From contig CAWBUL010000006.1 in the NCBI GenBank assembly GCA_963791885.1, positions 1,116,001 to 1,180,000 on the forward strand: a DNA stretch of 64,000 nucleotides, given 5' to 3'. A program made the position numbers and the translations under genes. This DNA is from CAVSUZ01 sp963791885 (GTDB taxonomy: Bacteria; Pseudomonadota; Alphaproteobacteria; Acetobacterales; Acetobacteraceae). The notes beneath the pieces were generated by a model. It saw nothing but the letters and a program-made list of their open reading frames with translations, was not told where the DNA came from and made no database searches. Shown in pieces: positions 10,633-20,086 of the stretch (position 1 is its first letter; each line of letters begins with the position of its first letter).

Positions 10633-12183
10633 ATGAGGAGTTGTCTGTCACGTCGTGATGCGCTGCTGCTGGGCGGCGCGGCCAGTGTGGGACTAGCCAC
10701 GCGCGGCCTGCTTCTTCCGCCGGCCTATGCGCAACAGTTGCAGCCAAAGCGAGGCGGCGTGATGCACGTGGCCGAAGATGATTCCTCAACAGCGGACACG
10801 CTCGATCCGGCGCGCGCCAACAACGACACGGACTATTGCCGGCTGTTCATGTTCTACAACGGGTTAGCGGTGTTCGACGAACACCTGGTGCCTCAGCCTG
10901 ATCTTGCGACGTCGCTGGAGACGAAAGATGCCAAGGTGTGGACCATCAAGCTGCGTAGCGGCGTGACGTTCCACGACGGCTCGCCGTTCACATCGGCGGA
11001 TGTGGTCTACTCCCTGCAGCGGCACAAGGATCCGAAGACCGGGTCCGTCGTTCGCCCGCTGGCGTCCCAGATGGAGGAGATCAAGGCGACCGCGCCGGAC
11101 GAGGTACAGATCACGCTCAGCTCCCCGAACTCCGAGCTGCCGTCGATCTTCGCCGTGTATCAGTTTGTCATCGTGAAGGACGGCACCACCAACTTCAACA
11201 AGGGCAACGGCACCGGCCCGTTCGTCTGCAAGGAATTCTCTCCCGGTGTGCGCTCGGTCGGAACGCGTAATCCGAACTATTATCATGAAGGCCGCCCGTA
11301 TCTTGATCAGATCGTGTTCTCAGGCATCACCGACAATGCCGCGCGGGTCGACGCTCTGCTGTCGGGCGACATCGACATCGCCGGATCGATCGACCCACAT
11401 TCGACTGCGCAGGTGAAGGGGGCGAGCGGATTCGAGATCTTCGAGACCAAGAGCGCCGATTATACTGACCTGATCATGCATCTGGATGCGCCGGATATCG
11501 GGAATCCGGACTTCGTGATGGCGATGAAGTTGCTGCAGAACCGCCAGCAGGTCCTGAATAGCGTGCTGCTCGGTTATGGCACGATGGGCAACGATCAGCC
11601 GGTTGCGCCGAACAGCCCATACTACGATGCGTCGATCCCGCAGCGGCCGTACGACCCCGATCAGGCGAAATCCTTGCTGCAGAAGGCGGGGATGCTGGCC
11701 AAGAGTGTGGACCTGGTGTGCTCGCCGGCAGCCACGGGATCGCCAGACATGGCGGTAATCCTGCAGAATTCAGCACGGGAGATCGGGTTCAATCTGCAGA
11801 TTCGCCGCGTGCCGTCTGACGGCTACTGGTCCAATTTCTGGCTGAAGGCGCCATTCGCTTACGGCAACATCAATCCGCGGCCGAACCCCGACATCCTGTT
11901 CTCCCTGTTCTTCCAGTCCAGCGCGCCCTGGAACGAGAGCAAATGGAAGAATGACCAGTTCGACAAGATGCTGCTGGACGCACGGTCGGAGACGGACTTC
12001 GCTAAGCGGAAGGCAATCTATGGTGACATGCAGCGCCTGGTGCGCGACCAGGCCGGCATCGGCATTCCCGTCTTCATTAGCAGCATCGACGCCCATTCCT
12101 CCAAGGTGAAAGGGCTGCAGCAAATTCCAACCGGTGGGCTGATGGGCTATAACTTCGCGCAATATGTCTGGCTGGACAGCTGA
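10633..12183 (+). CDS. ABC transporter substrate-binding protein, family 5 (peptide/nickel type)
   Basis: 516-residue periplasmic binding protein. The N-terminus carries SRRDALLLG followed by a hydrophobic stretch and AYAQQ, a Tat-type signal with a likely cleavage after AYA. The body has the SBP_bac_5 hallmark DLATSLETKDAKVWTIKLR and the GVTFHDGSPFTSADVVYSL segment. It begins a four-gene importer operon with two permeases and a fused ATPase. Family members bind oligopeptides, opines, polyamine-like compounds or metals. GGGAGA precedes the ATG. Confidence 0.92.
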   Translation: MRSCLSRRDALLLGGAASVGLATRGLLLPPAYAQQLQPKRGGVMHVAEDDSSTADTLDPARANNDTDYCRLFMFYNGLAVFDEHLVPQPDLATSLETKDAKVWTIKLRSGVTFHDGSPFTSADVVYSLQRHKDPKTGSVVRPLASQMEEIKATAPDEVQITLSSPNSELPSIFAVYQFVIVKDGTTNFNKGNGTGPFVCKEFSPGVRSVGTRNPNYYHEGRPYLDQIVFSGITDNAARVDALLSGDIDIAGSIDPHSTAQVKGASGFEIFETKSADYTDLIMHLDAPDIGNPDFVMAMKLLQNRQQVLNSVLLGYGTMGNDQPVAPNSPYYDASIPQRPYDPDQAKSLLQKAGMLAKSVDLVCSPAATGSPDMAVILQNSAREIGFNLQIRRVPSDGYWSNFWLKAPFAYGNINPRPNPDILFSLFFQSSAPWNESKWKNDQFDKMLLDARSETDFAKRKAIYGDMQRLVRDQAGIGIPVFISSIDAHSSKVKGLQQIPTGGLMGYNFAQYVWLDS

Positions 12184-13183
12184 CGGAGGCGCCGCCGGTG
12201 CGCCTCTGACCCGCCGGCGGGCCCCGCGCGACTTTTTCCTCGCACGCCTGATCCTTCGCCGGATCGGCGTCAGCCTGCTTCTGCTGCTTGCGGTTTCCCT
12301 GATCGTGTTTGCCGGGACGGAAATGCTGCCCGGCGACGTGGCGCAGATGATCCTGGGCCAGTCGGCAACGAAAGCCACGGTGGACGCGCTGCGCGCGACG
12401 ATGCACCTGAACGAGCCGGCGTGGCAGCGCTACATCCACTGGCTGATCGGATTGCTCAGCGGCAATCCAGGCACTTCCCTGGTCAATGGCATGCCGATCG
12501 CCGAGCTGATCGGCTCCCGTCTGACCAACTCTCTGCTCCTCGCGCTGCTGACCACCATAGTCGTGGTGCCGTTGGCGCTGACGGTGGGAATCACCGCGGC
12601 GGTGTGGCGCGGTAGTGCGTATGATCGGGTGGTGAACGTGCTGACGGTAGCGGCGGTCTCGATCCCGGAGTTCCTGTTCGCCACCACGGCGGTGCTGATT
12701 TTTGCCGTTCGTCTGCACTGGCTACCTGCCCTGTCCTATGCGGCGAACACAGACTCCCTGCATGCGATGTTCCGGTCATTCGCGTTGCCGGTCGGCACGC
12801 TCTCGGTGGCGATCTTCCCGCAGATGGCGCGCATGACACGTGCGGCGCTGATTAACACGCTCGGATCGAGCTACGTGGAGATGGCGGTGCTGAAGGGCGT
12901 ACGGCCCGTCCGGCTGGTGCTGCGGCATGCATTACCGAATGCACTCGGTCCTATCGCCAACGCGATCGCGCTGAGCCTGTCGTTTCTGCTGGGCGGCATC
13001 GTGATCGTGGAATCCGTGTTCAACTATCCCGGTCTTGCCAAGCTGATGGTAGATGCAGTCAGCACGCGGGACGTTCCGTTGGTGCAGTCCTGCGCCATGA
13101 TCTTCTGTGCGGGCTATCTGCTGCTGGTGCTGATAGCCGATATCGCGGCGATCCTGTCCAATCCGCGGCTGAGGTATCGATGA
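12164..13183 (+). CDS. ABC transporter permease, DppB/OppB type
   Basis: An inner-membrane subunit of 339 residues. A short cytoplasmic N-terminus precedes a first membrane helix (RIGVSLLLLLAVSLIVFAG), and the EAA-loop region lies around AVLKGVRPVRLVLRHALPNA. The chosen ATG overlaps the binding-protein gene by 20 nt and the 3' end overlaps the next permease by 4 nt. Tight coupling supports one transport complex. Confidence 0.92.
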   Translation: MSGWTADGGAAGAPLTRRRAPRDFFLARLILRRIGVSLLLLLAVSLIVFAGTEMLPGDVAQMILGQSATKATVDALRATMHLNEPAWQRYIHWLIGLLSGNPGTSLVNGMPIAELIGSRLTNSLLLALLTTIVVVPLALTVGITAAVWRGSAYDRVVNVLTVAAVSIPEFLFATTAVLIFAVRLHWLPALSYAANTDSLHAMFRSFALPVGTLSVAIFPQMARMTRAALINTLGSSYVEMAVLKGVRPVRLVLRHALPNALGPIANAIALSLSFLLGGIVIVESVFNYPGLAKLMVDAVSTRDVPLVQSCAMIFCAGYLLLVLIADIAAILSNPRLRYR

Positions 13184-14040
13184 GCGTTACCGTCGAGACC
13201 GCGGTTGAGATCCTGCCGCGGCGGCGCCGAGCCCGTTGGCCGCTGCTGGGACGCATCGCCGCCGTGGTGGTAATCGCCTGTGTGGGTATTGCGATCTTCG
13301 GCCCGGTGATCGCCCCCTATGCGCCGGGTAAGATCGTCAGCCAGATCGTGTTCGGCCCGATGACCTGGGCCCATCCGCTGGGCACGGATTACCTGGGACG
13401 CGACATGCTGAGCAGGGTGTTGACGGGTGCGCGGTACACGATCGGGGTGGCATTGCCGGCGACGCTGCTCGCTTCGTTCGCCGGCACGATGCTGGGCATG
13501 CTGGCGGCATCGTGGGGCGGCGCGGCCGATCAGTTGATCAGCCGCGCCATGGACACGCTGATCTCCTTCCCGAGTCTGATCTTCAGCCTGGTTGTCATTG
13601 CGGGGATGGGTTCCTCGGTGACGGTGCTGATCCTGACAGCAGCGGTGATCTACACGCCCGGCTGTTTCCGCATCGTCCGGTCAATCGCGGTCGGCATCAA
13701 TGCAACCGATTTCGTCACGGCGGCGCGCGCGCGCGGTGAGCCTAACCTGACGGTTGTGGTGGAAGAAATCCTGCCGAATATGGTGACGCCGATCCTGACG
13801 GATTTCGGGCTGCGCTTCGTGTTCATCGTCCTGCTCCTGAGTAGCCTGAGCTTCCTGGGAATGGGCATTCAGCCGCCCTATTCCGATTGGGGAGGACTGG
13901 TGCGGGAGAACCTGGATGGGCTGAGCCAGGGCGCTCCTGCGGTCATCGTTCCGGCGATTGCGATCGCCATCCTGACCGTATCCGTCAATCTGCTGATCGA
14001 CAGCCTGCCGGGCCGCGGGACTGCTCGTTATGGCGGATAG
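13180..14040 (+). CDS. ABC transporter permease, DppC/OppC type
   Basis: 286 residues. It has a cytoplasmic start, a first helix at residues 24-45, the HPLGTDYLGRDMLSRVLTGAR periplasmic segment diagnostic of DppC proteins, and an EAA loop with ARARGEPNLTVVVEEILPN. ATGA overlap with the preceding permease and an 11-nt overlap with the ATPase gene indicate translational coupling. Confidence 0.93.
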   Translation: MSVTVETAVEILPRRRRARWPLLGRIAAVVVIACVGIAIFGPVIAPYAPGKIVSQIVFGPMTWAHPLGTDYLGRDMLSRVLTGARYTIGVALPATLLASFAGTMLGMLAASWGGAADQLISRAMDTLISFPSLIFSLVVIAGMGSSVTVLILTAAVIYTPGCFRIVRSIAVGINATDFVTAARARGEPNLTVVVEEILPNMVTPILTDFGLRFVFIVLLLSSLSFLGMGIQPPYSDWGGLVRENLDGLSQGAPAVIVPAIAIAILTVSVNLLIDSLPGRGTARYGG

Positions 14041-15883
14041 CGCGGGGCCGCATGTGCAGGTCGAAAGCCTGTCGGTCGTCGGCCGACAGGACACAGGACA
14101 GGTTGCGATTCTGTCTGATCTCAGCTTCGCCATCGCGCGGGGCGAGGTGCTGGCGCTGATCGGGGAATCGGGATCGGGCAAGACCACGGCGGCACTGTCG
14201 CTGATGGGATACGCGCGCCCGGGCTGCACGATCACCGGCGGAACGGTAAGGTTGGGCCAGACTGACGTGCTGTCGCTTTCGCCGCGTGAACTTTCCGGGC
14301 TGCGCGGGCAGCGGGTGAGCTACGTGGCGCAGAGCGCGGCGGCTGCGTTCAATCCCGCGCAGCGGATCATCACACAGGTGACCGAACCCGCCCTGATTCA
14401 CGGGCTGATGTCGCGCGCCGAGGCGGAGGCGAAGGCGCGCGCACTGTTTGCGGGACTTGCGTTGCCCGATCCGGATTATATCGGCGAGCGGTTTCCACAT
14501 CAGGTCTCGGGCGGCCAACTGCAGCGCCTGATGGCGGCCATGGCGCTGATCACCGGGCCAGAACTGGTGATCCTGGACGAGCCGACGACTGCACTGGACG
14601 TGACCACGCAAATCGAGGTGCTGCGGGCGTTCCGCAATGTGGTGCGAGAGCTTCACACCACGGCGGTGTACGTCTCGCACGATCTGGCGGTGGTTGCTCA
14701 GATGGCGGATCGGGTGGTGGTGCTGCAGGGCGGCCGGATGCAGGAGACGGCACCGATCCACGGTATTCTGACGGACGCGCAGCATCCTTACACGCGCAGC
14801 CTGCTGGATGCCGTATCACCGGCGGCACGTGTTCCAGCAGCGGCGGTTGCCGTGGAGAAGGCACAGGCACCGCTGCTTGAGGTGTCGGGCCTGCTGGCGG
14901 GCTACGGGGGAACGGATAAATCCGGCAATCCGCGCGTTCCGGCGCTACGAGATATTTCTTTCAGCATCACCGAGGGGTCGGTGCTCGGTGTCATCGGAGA
15001 ATCCGGCTGCGGCAAGAGCACGCTAGCGCGGGTGTTGGCGGGATTGCTGCCGGCGGTGCGCGGGACCATGCGGCTGAACGGCAAGACACTGCCGCCGCGC
15101 GTCGATCAACGCAGCAAGGACGAGCTCCGCGCAATCCAGATCGTGTTCCAGATGGCCGACGTGGCGTTGAATCCGGCGCGCACGGTCGAATCCATCCTGG
15201 CGCGGCCGTTGCGGTTCTATCACGGCATGCGTGGCACGACGGCCTCGCGCCGAGTGCGCGATCTGCTGGACATGGTTCGACTGTCGCCGCAACTGGCCGG
15301 GCGCTATCCAGGCGAATTGTCGGGCGGGCAGAAGCAGCGCGTGAATCTCGCACGGGCCCTGGCAGCGGAACCAAGCCTGATCCTGTGCGACGAGGTGACG
15401 TCTGCACTGGATACCGTGGTGGCAGCGGCGGTGCTGGAATTGCTGGCGGAGCTGCGGCGGGAGCTGGACGTGGCGATGATGTTCATCAGCCACGATCTCT
15501 CGACCGTGCGCGCGATCTGCGACCAGGTGATGGTGCTGTATGCTGGCACCTGCGTGGAAGCTGCATCGCAAGCGGCGCTGGAGCGTTCCCCCTGGCATCC
15601 CTATACGAAGCTGTTGCTGGAATCGGTTCCGGAACTGCGGACAGACTGGCTGGATGGCATCGGTTTCGGGGCGGCCGGTGACACCTCAGCCGGGCTGGCG
15701 ATACAAGATTTACAGGTTGCATGCCCGTTCTTCCGGCGTTGCGAGGTGCACATCCCCGGGCGCTGTGATGTTGACCCCACTCCACTACAGTCGCTGAGCA
15801 AAGGCGCCGTGATTGCGTGCCAACGGAGCGAGCCAGAGCTGAGCGCCGCGCAGATCGTGGCCGGTGATGTGATCCTCGCTTAA
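14030..15883 (+). CDS. Fused dual ATP-binding protein of a peptide-type ABC importer (DppD-DppF fusion)
   Basis: 617 residues containing two complete ABC ATPase domains in one chain. Domain 1 has Walker A GESGSGKTT, signature VSGGQLQR and Walker B LVILDEPTTALD. Domain 2 has GESGCGKST, LSGGQKQR and LILCDEVTSALD. A C-terminal cysteine-rich tail (CPFFRRCEVHIPGRCD) matches the oligopeptide-transporter extension that can bind a metal cluster. It powers the permeases encoded just upstream. Fused dual ATPases are common in alphaproteobacterial peptide, glutathione or opine importers. Confidence 0.93.
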   Translation: MADSAGPHVQVESLSVVGRQDTGQVAILSDLSFAIARGEVLALIGESGSGKTTAALSLMGYARPGCTITGGTVRLGQTDVLSLSPRELSGLRGQRVSYVAQSAAAAFNPAQRIITQVTEPALIHGLMSRAEAEAKARALFAGLALPDPDYIGERFPHQVSGGQLQRLMAAMALITGPELVILDEPTTALDVTTQIEVLRAFRNVVRELHTTAVYVSHDLAVVAQMADRVVVLQGGRMQETAPIHGILTDAQHPYTRSLLDAVSPAARVPAAAVAVEKAQAPLLEVSGLLAGYGGTDKSGNPRVPALRDISFSITEGSVLGVIGESGCGKSTLARVLAGLLPAVRGTMRLNGKTLPPRVDQRSKDELRAIQIVFQMADVALNPARTVESILARPLRFYHGMRGTTASRRVRDLLDMVRLSPQLAGRYPGELSGGQKQRVNLARALAAEPSLILCDEVTSALDTVVAAAVLELLAELRRELDVAMMFISHDLSTVRAICDQVMVLYAGTCVEAASQAALERSPWHPYTKLLLESVPELRTDWLDGIGFGAAGDTSAGLAIQDLQVACPFFRRCEVHIPGRCDVDPTPLQSLSKGAVIACQRSEPELSAAQIVAGDVILA

Positions 15884-16836
15884 TAGCCGCGCTTCGGCTG
15901 ATACAGGCTGGGAAGCGGCTCGCCGCGCCGGTAGGCCACTATAGCGCGCGCCACATGCTCGGCGCGGGCGCGGCGGGACGCGAAGCCCGCGATATGGCCC
16001 GTGACGATGATGCGCGGATGCCGCCAGACTGGGTCCGTGGGCGACAGCGGCTCTTCCTCGAACACATCCAAGACGGCGCCTGACAGATGGCCGGAATCCA
16101 GCGCGGCAATCAAATCCGGCATGGTGATCAGCGAACCCCGCCCAGCATTCACCACTGCAGCTCCTTTCGGCAGTAGCGTCAATCGCGCAGCGGACAACAA
16201 GCCACGGGTCAGCTGCGTTTCAGGCAGCAGACCGACCAGAATGTCGGTGCCACGCAGGAAGGCATCCAGCCCCTCCAATCCGGCAAAACAGGTCACATGC
16301 ACCAATGATTTGGGATTCAGTGACCAGCCTGCGAGCTTGTAGCCGAGGGCGTGGAGCATGCGGGCGGCGGTCTGGCCTATGTTGCCGAGCCCCATAATGC
16401 CGACGCGCGTTTGCAGGGCCGTGCGTGGCGCCTCGAACTCATCCCATCGGCACGCGGCCTGCGCATTGAGTGCGCGCTTGAGGTCACGCTGAAGCGCAAG
16501 CACCGCCAGGCAGACATATTCACCCATGGTCTGCAGCGTTTCCGCACTCGCCATCCGAACGATTGGGATCTGCGGAGGCAGCAGCGGATCGCTCGTGACG
16601 TGATCCACCCCAGCGCCGCTGCTGAAGATGATTCGCAGGTTAGGGTATTGAGCCAGCCGCCCGGGCTGCGGCTGCCAAACTAAAGCGAACGTTACAGCGG
16701 TCGTATTTACGTCCGGATCGTCCCACCAGCGTACCTCGAGGTCCGGACACAAGTCGGCGAAGATGCGCCGCCATTCGGGGATTGCGGTCTCACCGCCCGA
16801 TTTAACGAGCAAAATCTTGTTCAGACAAGCAATCAT
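15880..16836 (-). CDS. D-2-hydroxyacid dehydrogenase, glyoxylate/hydroxypyruvate reductase A-like
   Basis: NAD(P)-dependent reductase of 2-oxoacids such as glyoxylate or hydroxypyruvate. The Rossmann motif is GIMGLGNIGQTAA at about residue 138. Catalytic Arg, Glu and His positions are suggested by NAGRGSL, LDVFEEEPL and VTGHIAG. ATG 16836 was preferred (GGTGAT upstream); the frame opens at 16863. It is convergent with, and overlaps by 4 nt, the ABC ATPase gene. Glyoxylate would be a plausible product of the island's amine/amino-acid oxidases. Confidence 0.85.
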   Translation of the reverse strand: MIACLNKILLVKSGGETAIPEWRRIFADLCPDLEVRWWDDPDVNTTAVTFALVWQPQPGRLAQYPNLRIIFSSGAGVDHVTSDPLLPPQIPIVRMASAETLQTMGEYVCLAVLALQRDLKRALNAQAACRWDEFEAPRTALQTRVGIMGLGNIGQTAARMLHALGYKLAGWSLNPKSLVHVTCFAGLEGLDAFLRGTDILVGLLPETQLTRGLLSAARLTLLPKGAAVVNAGRGSLITMPDLIAALDSGHLSGAVLDVFEEEPLSPTDPVWRHPRIIVTGHIAGFASRRARAEHVARAIVAYRRGEPLPSLYQPKRGY

Positions 16837-17134
16837 ACTGCGATCACCAAATCCGAGGAGCATTATAGCAAGAATTCAGACCGCCCGAATGACGTGATGC
16901 ACGGCGGCTAAGCTCTGGACTGTGCCAGACATTCTAGTGATCGAGCATTCCATCGACTCAGGGGAACTGCCGGCTGGATGGAGCCCTCATCCTCAGCCGT
17001 TGAAGGCTGTTTATTGCCAATTGTGCTGATGCTGGCCCGACACAGAGTCAGGGAGTCAGTAGCTGATGGAAGCAGATATCGGCATGGCGACCGGTTCGCA
17101 TCGGGGTTGGGAATTGCCTTTCGCCAGTCGTGGC

Positions 17135-18634
17135 TCACGACAGCACCGCGCGCATCGCGCTCTGAAGCGTTCTTTCCGCCGCGGCTAGTTTGGCGCGGCG
17201 TTGGGCCTGACGCTCCCGCGCGGCCGCCAGCGCCTTGCCGAGTGCGGCGGCGCGACGACGCACCTCCCCTGGTTCCGGGCCGCCCGTAGTTCGCCGGGCT
17301 GCCACCGCCTTTGCCGGATTCAACGCCTGTGCCACCAGCGACGCCGAGAGACAAAGCGGCCGGCCGACTACCTCCTTCGCCACGGCATCGACCATTGAGG
17401 TAGTGATCTGATTGGCGCCCAGCCCCTGATCCATCGCCATACGCACCACGCCGCCGGCAACATGATGCGCGTCGCGGAACGACAGACCACCGTCCCGTAC
17501 CATGGCGTCCGCCAGATCGGTGGCGGTGGAAAAGTTCTGCTCAACCAGGTGCAACATGCGCGCTCGGTTCGGCTGGGCCGCGTCCACCATCAGCGTGGCG
17601 ATCTTCAGGCAGCCAACGGTCTGGTCGAACGCCTCCCATGCCTGCGCCAGGGCTTCGCGGTTGCCATCGATTGTGTTGGAGAAGCTGGTCGTCCGCATTC
17701 CCGCTGCCGCGGACACGAAGGCGCCGAGCACCAGCGCGCTCTTGCCCTTCAGATGCTCCATCACTACCGGGTTCTTCTTTTGCGGCATGATGCTGGAAGT
17801 GCCGGCGACGCGATCCGGCAGTTCCAGAGTCTGGAATTCATGCATGACCATCACGTAGAAATCTTGCGCCAGGCGGCTCCAGGTAACCGCCATCTGCACG
17901 CAGACTCCCAGCAGCTCCAGCGCATAGTCGCGCGAGGCAACGCTGTCCTGCGTGTGTTCGATCAGCGCGTCGAAGCCGAGGAACGAGGTGGTCAGGTCGC
18001 GGTCGATGGGGAAGCTGGTCCCGGTCATCGCTGCTGCACCCATCGGATTCAGATTGATGCGCGGCCACACGGCATCCATCCGGTCGCTGTCGCGCATGAA
18101 TGCATCGCCGATGCCCAGCAGGTAAAAACCATATGTCGACGGCTGCGCCGGCTGCATGTGCGTATAGCCCGGCATCACCACATCGGCGAACTGCGTCGCT
18201 CGCTTGATCAGCACCTCAATCAGCGCGTGCAGCGCGTCAGTCAGGTCGAGCGCAATCTCGCGGCAACGCAGCCGCTGCAGCGTGGCGCCAAGATCGTTGC
18301 GGCTGCGGGCGATATGCATTCGCCCGCCGGCATCCGCGCCGATCAGCGAAATCACCACCGTCTCGTAGTTGAAATACGGATCTTCCAGCCGCGGGTCGGG
18401 CGGATAGGCGGCAGCCCCCGCCTGTTCCATCGTGGTGAAGGCGTTCAGCAGCGCCTTCGCTACCTCCGTCGTAATGATGCGCTGGCGCTGCAACATCACG
18501 ACATGGGCGCGGTTGACCAGCGTGATCGGCGCGAAATTGATGGCGAAATCATGATCCAGCCGCGGCTGGAAGATTAGCTCCAGCACCTCCTTCGCCACCG
18601 GTTCCTTCAGCCGCTCACTGACCTGCGATTTCAT
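17135..18634 (-). CDS. Argininosuccinate lyase-family C-N lyase (catabolic paralogue)
   Basis: 499 residues of the fumarase/aspartase superfamily. It has MHIARSRND, typical of the argininosuccinate-lyase active site, then TSFPIDRDL and the flexible catalytic-serine loop AGTSSIMPQKKNP. ASL itself releases fumarate and arginine. The family also contains lyases for N-substituted aspartates, for example EDDS lyase. Here it is the last gene of an operon with a polar amino-acid importer rather than with argG, favouring a catabolic role in cleaving an imported N-substituted aspartate to fumarate plus an amine. That role is inference. The start at 18634 is supported by AGGAACGG; the tail is longer and more basic than usual. 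Confidence 0.8.
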   Translation of the reverse strand: MKSQVSERLKEPVAKEVLELIFQPRLDHDFAINFAPITLVNRAHVVMLQRQRIITTEVAKALLNAFTTMEQAGAAAYPPDPRLEDPYFNYETVVISLIGADAGGRMHIARSRNDLGATLQRLRCREIALDLTDALHALIEVLIKRATQFADVVMPGYTHMQPAQPSTYGFYLLGIGDAFMRDSDRMDAVWPRINLNPMGAAAMTGTSFPIDRDLTTSFLGFDALIEHTQDSVASRDYALELLGVCVQMAVTWSRLAQDFYVMVMHEFQTLELPDRVAGTSSIMPQKKNPVVMEHLKGKSALVLGAFVSAAAGMRTTSFSNTIDGNREALAQAWEAFDQTVGCLKIATLMVDAAQPNRARMLHLVEQNFSTATDLADAMVRDGGLSFRDAHHVAGGVVRMAMDQGLGANQITTSMVDAVAKEVVGRPLCLSASLVAQALNPAKAVAARRTTGGPEPGEVRRRAAALGKALAAARERQAQRRAKLAAAERTLQSAMRAVLS

Positions 18635-18683
18635 GCGCCGTTCCTGTATGATGAGGTTGAGAGTGAGGCAACGTTTCGTCGGA

Positions 18684-19394
18684 TCACGCGCCTTGCTGTA
18701 CGCCCTCTTGGGCCAGCAGCGCCCGCGCATTGCGATGGCGTGGATCGTAATGGCGTTCCAGGCGGCGGGTCATACGCGTCAGAAACGAGCAAACGACGAA
18801 GTAGGTCAGGAGTACCGCACCATAGACAAGAAACGCCGGGCTGCGACCCTGTTCGATCACGGCGCGTTCCACGACAATGCCGGCGTTGCGGAACAGCTCC
18901 GGCACACCTACCAGCGATGCCAGTGCGGTTGACTGCACCAGCAGCGTAAACATCCCGGCCATTGCCGGAATGATCGGCCGCAGCGCCTGCGGCAGGATAA
19001 TCTTGCGGAAGCCGATCAGAGGCGGGAGAGCCAGCGCGCGTGCCGCTTCCCGCTGGCCTTGCGGTACGCCCATTAAGCCGGCACGTACGATCTCGGTACA
19101 GTTCGCGCCGCCCCATAACGATAGGCTGAGCGCCGCGGCGCTAAAGCTGTTCAGCGCCAAACCGAACATCGGTGCCACGAAATAGACGAACAGTACATTC
19201 ACGATCAGTGGGATGCCGCGCAACACGTTTACGTAGCCGCGCACCAGCGCACGCGGAATCGGATGCGGCAGGGTGGCGACCCCACCCAACACCACGCCGA
19301 TCGCCGTGCTGCAGATCAGCGTCACCAGTGCAAGCGCCAGCGTGAAACCCAACCCCAACGCAAAAAAAACGAAGTTGCTGTAAAGCAGCGACAT
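18684..19394 (-). CDS. Amino-acid ABC transporter permease (HisM/GlnP type)
   Basis: 236 residues with several membrane helices. The conserved YVNVLRGIPLIVNVLFVYF segment and the EAA loop around REAARALALPPLIGFRKIILPQA identify a polar amino-acid permease. It starts 2 nt after the stop of the companion permease and precedes the lyase gene. No ATPase gene is found in this operon, so the complex must borrow one. Confidence 0.9.
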   Translation of the reverse strand: MSLLYSNFVFFALGLGFTLALALVTLICSTAIGVVLGGVATLPHPIPRALVRGYVNVLRGIPLIVNVLFVYFVAPMFGLALNSFSAAALSLSLWGGANCTEIVRAGLMGVPQGQREAARALALPPLIGFRKIILPQALRPIIPAMAGMFTLLVQSTALASLVGVPELFRNAGIVVERAVIEQGRSPAFLVYGAVLLTYFVVCSFLTRMTRRLERHYDPRHRNARALLAQEGVQQGA

Positions 19395-19396
19395 CG

Positions 19397-20065
19397 CTAG
19401 GCGCGGAACGGCCGGTGCAGCCGCACCTCCAGCCGGCCGACGCAACCGGCCAGAGCGAGCCCGAGTACCAGATAGATCACACCGATTGTGCCGAACATCT
19501 CCAGCGTACGATAGCTCTGCGATGCCCGATCGACTGCCACGAAGGTCAGTTCGGCCAGTCCGATCGTCTGCAGCAGCGCGGAGTTTTTCAACGCTGATAT
19601 GGCAGTGTTCAGTATCGTGGGCAGCGCGAGGCGCATCGCGATAGGAATGGCGATCAAACCGAAATACTGGCCACGCCGAAGCCCAAGCGAGTAGGCGGCT
19701 TCCCGCAGCCCATAGTCGACTGCCCCCAATGCACCCCGCATGCTCTCGATGTTGTAGGCCCCCCCCCAAAGAGCCAGCATGAGCACGCCCGACCAGAACG
19801 GGGATGGCTTCACGCCGAGTTCAGGCAGGCCGTAAAAGATGAAGAAGAGCTGAGCGAGGATCGGGGTATTGCGGATCAGCTCTACATACCCGATCACCAG
19901 CTGGTTGCCGCCGCGCACTTCAAAGGTGCGGATAAAGCCGCCAATCACACCGACGATGATCGCCAAACCGATCCCGATCGCACTGACCTCCAGCGTAACT
20001 TCCAGTCCGCGCAACAGTGGCAGCCACGATTGCCAGATATAGAGCCAGTCGAAATCGTAATCCAC
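19397..20065 (-). CDS. Amino-acid ABC transporter permease (HisQ/GlnP type)
   Basis: 222 residues, the partner permease. It has the typical YVELIRNTPILAQLFFIFYGLP stretch near residue 80 and the EAA loop REAAYSLGLRRGQYFGLIAIP. It lies 21 nt after the binding-protein gene on the same strand. Confidence 0.9.
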   Translation of the reverse strand: MDYDFDWLYIWQSWLPLLRGLEVTLEVSAIGIGLAIIVGVIGGFIRTFEVRGGNQLVIGYVELIRNTPILAQLFFIFYGLPELGVKPSPFWSGVLMLALWGGAYNIESMRGALGAVDYGLREAAYSLGLRRGQYFGLIAIPIAMRLALPTILNTAISALKNSALLQTIGLAELTFVAVDRASQSYRTLEMFGTIGVIYLVLGLALAGCVGRLEVRLHRPFRA

Positions 20066-20086
20066 GTGCGTCGGGCGGAGGTCGGA

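Noticed and set aside
17462..18577. Plus-strand frame of 371 codons opposite the lyase
   Set aside because: The minus-strand product has unmistakable lyase motifs; this frame has none.
17135..18634. Annotation as the biosynthetic argininosuccinate lyase argH
   Set aside because: No argG neighbour, an amino-acid importer operon context, and location on an accessory island argue for a catabolic family member; not excluded without phylogeny.
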